A stretch of DNA of 64,000 nucleotides from Gnetum montanum (lineage: Eukaryota; Streptophyta; Gnetopsida; Gnetales; Gnetaceae): contig MNCI01022307.1 of NCBI GenBank assembly GCA_015680685.1, positions 176,383-240,382 of the forward strand, written 5' to 3'. Positions 23,776 to 34,700 of this stretch are shown piece after piece. How positions within the stretch are numbered: the first letter of the stretch is position 1; the number at the start of each line of letters is the position of its first letter. Position numbers and translations under genes: made by a program. Below the pieces are notes generated by a model. The model had not been told where the DNA came from. It saw only the letters and a list, made by a program, of their open reading frames with translations, and did not search any database.

Positions 23776-25660
23776 GCTAACCATTGAAGGCCCTCAGTTC
23801 TTTCTAAGTTTTTTTTTACACATTTTTGTTTTGCACATTTCTTTAATTTTCTTTGTTTTTGCTTCACACCATCATTCATATTTTTTCCCATTTCTTTGTG
23901 TGTTTACTTCATTTTGTTTTGTTCGTCACCCAGTAAGTGTTCATGATGGTGGTATGAATAATATCATATTGATTGCTAATGTTTGGATTTTACCTTTCAA
24001 GTATGATGTTGATATTAAGGTATGGTTCTTTTGATTAAACAAGTAATGAGTCCACAACGTTCATGCATCCATAAAATCCTATGGTCTCCCTTGTCTTGGA
24101 CCTCTACAATCCCTTTCCCTAATAAAACGATTAATGAATTGGTGGTTGAGTATTTCTCATACTAAAGAAAAACTCAAAGGATGAAAAGGGTGTAACTTCA
24201 AGGGGGTTCTATGCATTTGTACTAGCTATTCTCTTGAGTGCTTGGATGCTTTTTACTTGGGTTTTCCTCCAGTTTGACCATTCATCAAATCACCAGAGGC
24301 TAAGTACATAAAAATAAGTCTTTGAAGGGTGTGGTTCTCATGCAAAAAACACCAAAAAAATGGTGAGAATTCAAAGCACACCCCTTAGACACAATAATGA
24401 ACTTGGGCTACAAGCATGGGTTATGGAACTAGAAAGACATGTTACCCATGCCTGAGGGTTCCATCTAACTTAGGCCCTTTCTTGCTTCTTGGTTCTCCAT
24501 CTCGCTCTGCTTGAAATGGTGGTGACTTTTTGTAGAAGAATTCTTGTTGCTTCAAGAGGATGGGTTGGTCAAATGTGTTGATGTGAGGTCACTGAATGTG
24601 GAGCCTAGATTCGGAATGAGTTCTACTCGATCACATTAACCATGAAACACACAAGGGACTTTACACAACCTTGTTCTTGGGTTTTTATTCCATTCTCCCC
24701 TCTCCATCTTTCTTTTTCAATTTTCACATCATTGCTAGTTTTATCATTAGTCTGTATCTTTGTTGATGCATTGTTCTTCCTTGGTAATTTCTTATGGGTA
24801 AGTTTTTAACTCTTGCTTCAAAATAACATTCTTAGAGCCTACAGACTCTTTGGTTTGTGGGTTTATCAGGGCACTAAAGGCATGAGCCTACTTTGGGGAG
24901 GACCCACTAGCATTCCTTTTTGGTGCACTTGTTAACTTCTTTTCCTTAAACATTGCCTGCAATCAACAATTTTTGTTTCATCCCCATCCATGACATCCAT
25001 TTTATTGGCGTTGTTGTTGTTACTTTTCTCCATATTTCTTATTGCTTCTCCTTTTCCATCCTATTGCTACTGGAGGTTCGCTCTTAGTCATGGGGGCCCT
25101 AGCACAATTTTTTCAATTTTTCCTAACCCTTGCACCTTAGGTAGTCATCAATGTTAAATTTCTAGAATCAGTATCTGCCATAACCACAACTCAGCCAATG
25201 CACTTTGCATCGAGGCAAGGTATCAATTACATTGAGATTTATCTACCTCGCCCATTTGTGACTATGTTGTGTGTGTAGATGGCGATTATACAACAATGGA
25301 CTGGGCTTGGAGGAAACACTCGGGATGGACCAAAATTGAAACATGTACGAAACGAGTAAGATTGATGGCATGGCTATGGATAAACAATGGAGGACACAAT
25401 CTTAGCATCGACAACAACACGTCTTATTCTTTTCTCTCTTTCTCCTTCTCTCCCAGCTACCAAATAAGGCCAAATGTCATTATGTACAGTGTTCACTTTT
25501 GAGGTCATGAACATTAGTGTTGTCATGTATTTTATTGTTGATCCGTTCACCAGGCATGTTAAGTTTGTCACCTCATTCCATAGTCAATGGTCATTCAGTC
25601 AATAATCCCATACCTTCCCAATATTTTGTAAGGAACTTGAGGATGAGTTTTCATTTAGTC
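23776..25660 (+). other. B 3' non-coding region
   Basis: About 1.9 kb without a conserved long frame. Blocks of it match the D 3' region (43151-44659), C (14732-13961 and 34300-33297) and part of A (27915-28880). Athila relatives often carry an envelope-like gene here, but I found no transmembrane or envelope-like frame. Confidence 0.65.
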
Positions 25661-25669
25661 ATGGGGGTA
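25661..25669 (+). other. B polypurine tract
   Basis: ATGGGGGTA lies directly before the 3' LTR. The same type of tract precedes the A (32434-32443) and C 3' LTRs. Confidence 0.75.
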
Positions 25670-26508
25670 TGATGAACCATGATATCATGTACGCAATATC
25701 ACATCCATGATATCACGTCCACAATATCGAACCAGCCATGCGATGTCGAATACCCGATATCGCGACCCATCTCCTTGCCTATAAATAAGAGGCAACACCC
25801 TTGGTTTCAACAGTTAGAAGTTAGTCCCTTAGCCAAACTCTTGCCATTTTTTCCCTCTAGAGTTAGAATTATTTCTGCATGCCCATAGTAGGAGTCATAG
25901 AGTAAAAAGATCTTTATTCAAGCATTGTGTACCTGATCACACTTTGTGTGCAACAATAAAGATAAACTTTATGATAAACCTTGCATCATAGAGAATAGAT
26001 TAATTAGTGTTAATTATTATTTAATGCTTTCCTAGTTAACTAATTATTTCTCTCACCTTACAACTCTCTTAGTTAAATACACTCAGTACGATTGGTTCGA
26101 GCATTCGTGTAGTGCTTGGTAACCTAGTAACGATTAGCATTTGGTAATCCCAGCAGCATTGCATCGGTTCAGGATGTGTACGCCAAGTGGGAACAGATAC
26201 TGGTGTTAGGAGTACTTAGAACTTAGTTAATGAATAGTTAAATTAGATTAGTTACTTAGTTATTTCTCTCTCTCTCCTCCTTATTAGTGCAGGATATAAA
26301 ACTCATGAGAGCCATAAAAATCATATGCCTCAAGCTTGCTTAACCATACAACCATAACATACAAGTAAGTTTGGGAAGACAACGATTAACCAACCCGTTA
26401 TCATTCCACAGAGGTGCATAGGCACTTAGTCCTTGGAATTCAACTAAATCATGCATGAAATGCTCATATTCATATGGTTGAGCGTAGGGGGTACCTCACT
26501 GCTCATCA
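25670..26508 (+). repeat. B 3' LTR
   Basis: It starts TGATGAACCATGATATC and ends CTCATCA, followed by the target copy CCATG. It is collinear with 16639-17476. Confidence 0.92.
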
Positions 26509-27913
26509 CCATGGATTCTCCGAGGAAAGGCTAATGTATCACATCATGGATGGGCTCCGTAATGAAACAAGAGAAACCCTAGGGATGTATGCCCGAGGTC
26601 AACTATACGAGCTACAAACCCATCAACTCCAAGATCTTATTAAGTGGGTAGTAAAAGAAGAAGAAGAAATGGCTAAATGGGAGAATGTTGAAAGATCTCA
26701 ATAGGACCAAAATCTTGAATTAGCAAAGGTCCATGATCATGAAGAGGAGAAATCAACTCACCTCAAGGAGGTGGAATCATCTTTGCCAATACTACAATCA
26801 CTAGATGAAATCAAGGTGAAGATTAATAAGATAACAAAATGAGTGCACAGAAAATATGGAGAATATGCTAACAATAGTAGAGGTCCAACTATGCCAAATC
26901 AAGAAATAGAACATGACACCAGGCAGAACAAAGGGTAGAAGATAATAAGAATAAGAACTCAACTACCAACTTCACATATCAATGCAACGTCTATCTATAC
27001 GATCACCCCAAAGGCTAATGCCCAGTTTTGTCATATTTACATGAGCATTGAGGAGGAATGTTACATCTAGATTTCATACAAAAATATTGGGTTCAACCAC
27101 AATGGCAAAAGCCCTAGTCGTGGGAGAGGCCATCGCCAACCCGACCATATCCTTTGTATGTTCCAATGCCAAATGCTTACTATGTTCAACACCCTATTTC
27201 TCCAACCAAATCATCATTCTCTACTTCACCTCATCATTATCATTCTCTAGAATACTATCCACTCATACCCTCTCCACCAAGGTCACCACCTCATGTACCT
27301 TACACTTTCCCTCAACAACAATATTCTCATCCTTCACCTCCTTCTACATCACCATCAATTGTGCCAAAAGGTTTTGCACCATAGCACCAACCTATGAATG
27401 CTACTTGTGCTACTATTGTCAATAGCAGTGAAAGTACTCAAAAGCATCCTTTCTTTAGGCATGGTTGTAGAAAGAAGCAGCACGATGTTGAACCCACTGC
27501 ATCTCCCAAACCAGCACAAGTTCAACACTATGATGCATCCTTCTCCTCGAACTCAACACCTCGTGTTACCTTATTAGGACAACCAATCAATACTCCAATA
27601 ACTATGTGGCCTAATGAATATAACCATAGAGGGGGACACATCGATCCTTGCATGCCATCTTACGGTCAAGGGTGCCATAGTGGGGTAGCTTCTTATCCCA
27701 TGACCCCATCATATAACCTACCCCATTATGTTTATTATGGTCGAGTGTGTGAACCCCAATATGGGTACATTCCAACCACCACATCAAAAGACACCCAATG
27801 GTTGGGATATGATTGATCCCCAACATTTCCAACATGCATGGATCCACACTTTCCATTTATTAATTCCCACCATGATCAAAGGTTCAATCATGGGGGACAT
27901 CCCCCATTCTAAC
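26509..27913 (+). pseudogene. gag: A gag, second part, after the B insertion
   Basis: It resumes with GFSEERLMYHIMDGL and NETRETLGMYARGQL, the direct continuation of the capsid region cut at 16638. An acidic/Lys-rich helical stretch follows (26640-26900), then a Pro/Ser/Tyr-rich C-terminal part (27150-27820) readable in changing frames, and a stop near 27911. Several stops (for example at 26702) and frame changes occur. Confidence 0.8.
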
Positions 27914-28880
27914 AAATAGAATTAATAAATGTTTTCCTTTTTTTTTAATTTTATAATTTTTCATTTTCTAGTGTTTCATCTTTCAATTTGTTGTTTTATC
28001 TTTTCTATTTTTTTTTCTTTTTATTTATTTTTTTATCTTTTTTTCTTTTTATGAGTAATCTCATCTATGAATAAAACACTCATGTGACTCGTTGGTTGAG
28101 GTGTTGTTCTATGTTATCAAGTCTCGAGTGATTAATTACTTGGACAACGAGCCCATCACATCCACCCAACCATTCTATTAATAAAAGGTTCTACTCTGGG
28201 TATGATGATATTTTTGACAACATTAAAACTTAAAGTAATTTTGTGCTTATTATACCCAGAGCGAAGAAGGATGGACCCAGAGGGAATGGCCTAGGTGTGA
28301 CATCAAGGGGACTTGTGGATTCTCTTTGGTGACATCTGTAGGAGTTACCATGCATCCTGGGTGTACTAAAATCCTTGTAGATCTAACAAAAAATGGGAGT
28401 AAGAGTAATAAAGGCACTAATTAAAAAAAACCCCAATGCTATTCTAGGGGGACCCACTAGAAAGACATGCACCCATGCTTGAAGGTAGGTGGCTTCTCTG
28501 GATTACGCATCAAAAAGAAAAAAAAGACAAGATCAAGATCAAAGTGCCACAAAGCAATTCTGAATCACTCCTCCCTTGAAAAAAACATCAAGTGATCATA
28601 CACCTTTCTTCCATGGTGCTCTTATGATTGTTCATCATTGGATGAAGTAATGCGATGTCATTGATTGAAGGACTGGACTTGGTCTTGAGTTTGGAGCAAC
28701 AGGCTAATGACATATTAATCATGCCCTACACTTAGGATTCATTGTGCCCTAGGTCAGCTACCTCATGTCCCAATCTCTACAATCCCTTCTATAATTCACC
28801 TCATCTTGTTGTTCATATATTTGTGACTCTTGAAATTTTAGAAATTCATGAATTTTTCTAAGTACCCTATTTTAAATAGG
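27914..28880 (+). other. A: 3'-type non-coding region placed directly after gag
   Basis: A T-rich stretch is followed by blocks that match the region downstream of pol in B and D, for example a CATCACATCCACCCAACC block and GTGACATCAAGGGGACT. In B about 3 kb of pol lies between these two parts, so pol has been deleted in A or in its ancestor. No gene is seen. Confidence 0.65.
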
Positions 28881-28884
28881 CCGT

Positions 28885-28972
28885 AATATCAAGTATGCGA
28901 TATCAGGTTTGACGTGATATCGGGGCCGCGCTATCGGGTATGCAATATCATGTTAACAAAAACTATATATAT
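28885..28972 (+). promoter_or_regulatory. Internal LTR-like promoter remnant upstream of the second gene of A
   Basis: GATATC-like hexamers at 28885, 28899, 28916, 28930 and 28944 keep the 14-bp spacing of the LTR U3 array. A TATA run lies at 28964-28972, the same short distance from the last motif as in the LTR. Downstream GTTTCAACTATT resembles the LTR transcript start region. It may be a captured LTR fragment that drives the gene at 29476. Confidence 0.7.
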
Positions 28973-29475
28973 GAACCCCCCACGCACACATTAACATCAG
29001 TTTCAACTATTCACACTGGGGGATTTTTTCAAATTTTCTTCCATGAATTGCAACTTGCACACCTCTTGGTCAAACAGACATAACTCATTCACTAGCACTT
29101 CGATTCTCATTCCAATCAAACCTACCTAAACCTGGAGTGTTCAGCTTAGTCGTGGGGGAAGGGTGCACTCCAAATTAAGCATAAATTTTTTGAAATTCAT
29201 CATCACCTGAAGGATACTATAAAGGGTAATTGATTATAAAAATGATAAACATATTTCCAAAAACAATCTTATCTCCTCACCTACATCGGGAAATTAAATA
29301 TTGATGTCACCTAATCAAATTGGGCCCAATATTAAAACTGTTAGGGGACATTTTCATAAAATTTCTTAACTCTGAATCACATGAAATAAGAAAATGAACT
29401 CATTAAGGCAAGAAGTAAGGTATAACTCAACTTTTGTAAGTAACCTTACTAATGATCGGCCCTGTGTGATTGTAG

Positions 29476-32260
29476 ATGGTCCCTAAACGTGGACAACAAG
29501 AAGGACCCTTTCAAGGTATGTCCAAGTGACCAAGGAGAGGAAGAGGCTAGGCATCTCTTGACCAACATGTAGAGCAAGAGGCGTAATCATTTAGCATCCA
29601 TCAAGAGCCTCCTACTACTGTGCATTTAGGACAGGCAGAAGAAAGAGCTGCTGAAGTGCCTGAATAGGGACAACATCTCACGTTTCCTCAGGAAATTCAT
29701 GAAAGGTCCACATCAACAATTGTGATCGTGGAATTGAACTCTAGACCTTTCACAAACTTCGCTCGTGAGGCCATTAGGGACCAACTTAAAGGATCTCCAT
29801 TATGGCCCATCCTCTCTGAAAGTGGTGCCTAGTACTTAGGAGAAATGTACCAATTTTGGCATAATAAAGAAGAAGGCATCACAATTGACATTTGTGGTGT
29901 GTGTGTAAATTTTTCCACTAAGGCCATTTTGGAAGTGTTGAACCTTTTGAATATAGGGCCAAAAGTTACTCACCTGTCCACTCACTCCAATGCTGATGCA
30001 TGAAGAATTTGGTTGGATAGGGCGTATGGAAAAGAGGACAAGACATATGGGGAGTTGACACTAGAAGAAAGAATATATTTCAAAATTAGCACTTATCACA
30101 TCTTTTCCATGAAAGGATTAAATAGAATCTCAATGTATGCAACCAGAGGAAGCGCTCTATTGATGGGCAAGGTTAATGCTAACCTACCCCACTTATTCCT
30201 TATGGAGATTCTGAGGTGGTTTGAGGAACACAAGATAGGGAAATTTGCATTGCCCTTTCCCTATCTCATCAGGAAGCTATGCAGACATGCTGGAATTCTG
30301 GGGTACACCAATGACATTCCCAGAAAGGCCCAGAATGCTTCATTCGCTGAATTACTAAAGCCACCATCCCAAAGGAAGAGTGTTGGTGAGACATTGGAGC
30401 CAGAACAAAAATAGATGGTGGGGCCCATTACAACTCAAACTACAAGGCCTAGCCAACTCCCAGGTATAGGACCCACTCAACAGTAAGGAGCAAGGCCCAA
30501 CATGAGCTAGTGAGACCAACCGCCACCACCGCCATAGGATTATCGACCATCGATGAGCCATCTCAGTGCCATCACTGAGACGGTCAGTTAGGGAAGTCAT
30601 GATGATGCCAATCTCTTCCACATCATCAATGACACCATACAGCCCACAGTCCCTATAGATCATGCACAAGGTGAAGTGTCCATCTAGACAGGAGGAGGGG
30701 AGATACATTGGTCACAATAGATTTTAGGGAACGCTGCATCCTTTCAAGTGTGACTAGAGATTGGTGAAGGGCCACAGTAGTGGTCATGCAGCACCAAGAT
30801 GTAGCAAGAGCTACAAAAGTAGTCACAAATCAAATCATGGAATCCTTCAACATCCCTATTGTGCCATCGATGGATTTCATAGGAGCACACGATGCTTAAA
30901 CTCTGGCTGGTCCCTCGATGACTCCTGTGGAACATGAGGATGTTCTTGATGAATTACTGCAAATAGGACAAGTGACAACATCCTCGTTTGACATTCCGCA
31001 AGATGTCATAGCAATGCAATCAGACCTCATCTCCACCAAAGGAAAGCTGGTCATGGCAGAGATCAAGGCTAAGCATGTGGAGGAGAAGTTGGCAAGACTC
31101 CAAGAAAGGCTCGTTACCTTGCAAACTACACAGTGGGATCCATCTCAATTCATTCTCGCAGACCAGCTGGACACTTTCAGGATAGAGTAGCTTAATAAAC
31201 TATTGGCAGATAATAAAAGAGTGGTAGAGGATAAGGAGAAGGCCAATTGGGATGCTTCTAAGGCATAAGCGCAAACATATGTGCATGCCAAAGCACTCAA
31301 GGCCTTACAAGAAGAAAATAAATAGATCACCGCAGATAATCTTCAATTAACCACTGTGGAGAAATAGAAAAATGTTCTCGAAGAAAATTTTCAATAGTTA
31401 TGAAAATAGTTGGTCAGGATCAACCAAGACATAAATCGCTTGGCCAAAGAGAATCGAACCCTTTCAATGGAGGAGGTACATGCAATCTGTCAGAAGACAA
31501 CCATTGAAATAAGCATGTGGCAAAATGAGGCCAAGCCACATGAAAAATTAAAAGAGCATTTCAAAGACTAGGTGGGGATGTACAAGCAAGTCCTTGAGAA
31601 AGAGATCCATATGGCCAAGGCCCACATTAATACCTTCAGCGCTCAACACATTAATTGGTGGGCCATATTGGACACATATGCATTTGTCCACCAAGCAGAG
31701 CTCAAAAGCTAAGACCTATAGATCTAATATCTTAAAGAGTAGATGGAATTGGCAAACCTACTATATGCCAACCTAGCCATGTTAACAGCAGGATGCTTGA
31801 GAATAGAGCTAGAGAAGCAAGTAGCTACCACCTATGCCAAATATAAAATAGAATTTGCGGAACACAAGAAAACATTGTAAAGGATAGAAGTTGCAAATTC
31901 TAAATTGGAGGTGGTTAAGGCTAGCTACTAAGGGCAGAAAGATGTTATGGTAGACTTGGCTCGATGGCTTACAGATTACCAAGACTACAAGGTTAAAGCC
32001 AGAGCCTACGAGGAGGAATGGTGGCTGTTTGTGGCCTAGTACGTTAAAGCAAATCATATGTTTCCGCAACTACCGTGTCCATGGGAAGTGTCGACTTCAT
32101 CAAACATTGAAGCATCAGCATGGATGACATAGGATCCCTAAACTAAAGAGGAAAAACTCCAGGCACTACTTCAAAGCCAACAAATCACAAAACTTGGAGC
32201 ACAAGATAAGGGGAAGTGACCCATGAAGGAGCCATCGCCACCTGGAACCACATGAGTTCT
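29476..32260 (+). pseudogene. A second gene: putative plant transposon protein with C-terminal coiled coil
   Basis: From ATG 29476 one frame runs to about 30720 with nonsense codons, then shifts by 30918. The N-terminal part is Gln/Arg-rich. A globular domain (29730-30350) contains ICGVCVNFSTKAILEVLNL, RGSALLMGKV and LPFPYLIRKLCRHAGI, the pattern of the family annotated as putative plant transposon protein domain in many plant genomes. A Pro-rich linker follows, then about 400 residues of heptad-like, Lys/Glu-rich coiled coil (30950-32050). The layout resembles the antisense protein of E: globular domain, basic or acidic linker, coiled coil, short tail. It has no enzymatic motif I recognise; its function is unknown. 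Confidence 0.7.
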
Positions 32261-32433
32261 AATAAAATTTTGCAATTTTGTAATTTTGTGTTCGTGTTGA
32301 AATTTTGTTCTATTCAATTTCACATTGTGGTATGAATAATTCCTAGTTAGTCAATAATCCCATACCTATTCACTGTGTAATCAATAGGGCTTGTTCCCAT
32401 TTTGTACAACTTGAGGATGAGTTTTCATTTATT

Positions 32434-32443
32434 GGTGGGGGTA
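32434..32443 (+). other. A polypurine tract
   Basis: GGTGGGGGTA lies directly before the 3' LTR. Confidence 0.7.
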
Positions 32444-33291
32444 TGATGAATCATGATTCATTAGGCTCCGATATCAGACCTACGATATCGGATCCACAAT
32501 ATCAAGTACGCAATATCGCAACTTGGCTAGCGATATCGGATACATGATATTGTGACTCCTGTGCAGGCCTATAAATACACATGTAGGCATAAGGAGTCAG
32601 GAGTCAGTAGTTCATTTAGAAGTTAATTTTCATTTTTAGTTCTTCTCAACCCTTTCTCCTAGTGCATGCCTACAGTGTGATGATTGTAATTGTACGGTAC
32701 CTTCATTCAAGTGTGATGTACTTGGACACGCACATGACCAGAAATAAAGATTGAGATTACTTCATCATTGTAGCATTAACTTAGTTCAATTATTTAATTG
32801 TTATTTATTAATTTCTTAATTAATCTCTCTACCTTCCCCTCCTATCCCTATTATTAAAAGCAAAATGAGTACGACTTAATCACGAGCATTTAAGTGTGAC
32901 TACTTGGTATCCCAATAGTGTACCTAGGACATGTGCTTGGTAATCCCAGTGGTAGTACACAAGGTCCAAGATGTGTACGGATGATTAAGGGATGGATGCT
33001 CATTGCACTTAGGCTAGCTTAGACTCTCTTCACCCTTTCCCTCTTAGTTTAATCAAAGTTATTTCCATTGCCTCTAGGAGTAGCACTCGTTTAGGACCAC
33101 ATCATACACCTCACTCTAGACTAAACCATACGTGACAAAGCAAATACTAGTCCAAGTGGGAAGATAGCGAACTGTGATCAACAAGTAACTATCTAGATGC
33201 GACAACTAGCCCATCTACGGAGTTCAACCGAATCATGTGTGAAACACTCATATTCATATGGTTGAGTGTAGGGGTACTTCACCACTCATTA
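32444..33291 (+). repeat. A 3' LTR
   Basis: It starts TGATGAATCATG and ends CTCATTA, followed by the target copy ATGAT. It is collinear with 14738-15588. Confidence 0.9.
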
Positions 33292-33296
33292 ATGAT

Positions 33297-34700
33297 TAAT
33301 GGTTATAGAAGGTTAAGTACAAAAACCTAGAAGAAACTACCTAAGAATTTTGACACATCAACCCAGGACATCGAACAAGAATATGAAATCAGTAGTGAGG
33401 TGAAACATGGAAAGCATAAATGGACAAGAGAGGGGGAAATGGAGTTCCTAATTAAGGTTACATGAAGTCCCTTGTGAATTTTATGGTTAAATGACTTGAT
33501 AAGATCCATCCTTAGTTCAAACCAAAACCAACCATATTTAGTGACTTTGCATCATCATTCTAAGACTAGTCCACCCCCCTAAGACACAAGAGTGCTTCTA
33601 TAGAACAATCATTGTTCCTTATTAGAGAAGAAAATAGAAATAGGAAGTGAGGAAGGGCCTTAGTTAGAGGGGACATTCAAGCATGGGTAACATATCTTTC
33701 TAGTTCCATAACTAGTGCTTATAGCTCATTTATTTTTNNNNNNNNNNNNNNNNNNNNNNNNNNNNNNNNNNNNNNNNNNNNNNNNNNNNNNNNNNNNNNN
33801 NNNNNNNNNNNNNNNNNNNNNNNNNNNNNNNNNNNNNNNNNNNNNNNNNNNNNNNNNNNNNNNNNNNNNNNNNNNNNNNNNNNNNNNNNNNNNNNNNNNN
33901 NNNNNNNNNNNNNNNNNNNNNNNNNNNNNNNNNNNNNNNNNNNNNNNNNNNNNNNNNNNNNNNNNNNNNNNNNNNNNNNNNNNNNNNNNNNNNNNNNNNN
34001 NNNNNNNNNNNNNNNNNNNNNNNNNNNNNNNNNNNNNNNNNNNNNNNNNNNNNNNNNNNNNNNNNNNNNNNNNNNNNNNNNNNNNNNNNNNNNNNNNNNN
34101 NNNNNNNNNNNNNNNNNNNNNNNNNNNNNNNNNNNNNNNNNNNNNNNNNNNNNNNAAAGATTAATAACATAAAAACAAGATGTAAAATAAAGAATGTGTA
34201 AAACAAAAAGTTGCAAAACAAAAATGTGTAAAACAAAAATGGTGAAAAACTAAGGAGCTACTTATATAGTTAACATGGATGGCCATCTCCCCCACAACTG
34301 AGTTGAAAGGAGGAGATCCAAAATATGGAGCATAGTTGTCCATCCAATGAGGTGTGTGTTGTACTTGCTAACTTATGCTCGTTGAAAGGTTTGACTTGTT
34401 GTATGTTGACCAGCTATCTCTTGTCTGGTTTTTCAAGCTTGTAGATCATCATGGCCCCCAAAGAAAAAGTTTCATAAATTATATAAAGTCCTTCCCACAG
34501 CTTTTGAAACTTAGTTTGTTGAGGTACATGTGTGGGATTCTAGTAGAGAACCTTATCTCCTAGTTGAAATTTGACTTTCCTAATTTTAAGGTCATGGAGC
34601 TTTTTGTTGAATGCCTTGTGCAACTAGTTAGATGATAGGGTCACCAATTGATTTTTGTCTAGCAAGTTGAGACTCATTAATCCTTCTTTTTGTGCTAGAC
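33297..34700 (-). other. C 3' non-coding region and end of integrase, with an assembly gap
   Basis: On the minus strand this follows integrase. It matches the D region 42900-44330 and contains no conserved gene. Its first part (34700-34350) still resembles the C-terminal end of pol. Bases 33738-34155 are unknown. Confidence 0.65.
33738..34155. other. Assembly gap (418 N)
   Basis: A run of Ns inside the T-rich 3' region of C. The run length may not be the true gap length. Confidence 1.

Larger units (their letters stand above)
16639..26508 (+). mobile_element. Element B: Athila-like LTR retrotransposon inserted in A gag
   Basis: The exact duplication CCATG (16634-16638 and 26509-26513) bounds a 9870-bp element with LTRs 16639-17476 and 25670-26508, a tRNA-Asp-type primer-binding site, gag, protease, RT/RNase H and integrase, a 1.9-kb 3' non-coding region and a polypurine tract. 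The pol order puts integrase last, and no chromodomain is evident after it. Stops and frameshifts make it inactive. Confidence 0.92.
14738..33291 (+). mobile_element. Element A: non-autonomous LTR retrotransposon with gag and an extra gene but no pol
   Basis: Flanked by ATGAT at 14733-14737 and 33292-33296, A lies in the 3' region of C. It has LTRs 14738-15588 and 32444-33291, a primer-binding site, a gag gene split by element B, a 3'-type non-coding region, an LTR-like promoter remnant and a second gene (29476-32260). Without B it is about 8.7 kb. No protease, RT, RNase H or integrase motif was found between gag and the 3' LTR, so it would need enzymes supplied by a relative such as B. The outer ends read TAATGA...TCATTA instead of TG...CA. 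Confidence 0.85.

Noticed and set aside
23776-25660. Envelope-like gene expected downstream of pol in Athila relatives
   Set aside because: No frame longer than about 105 codons, no signal peptide or convincing transmembrane pattern, and the frames are not shared between B, C and D.
33715-34236. Open frames of 149-168 residues across the gap
   Set aside because: They consist almost wholly of unknown residues from the N run.
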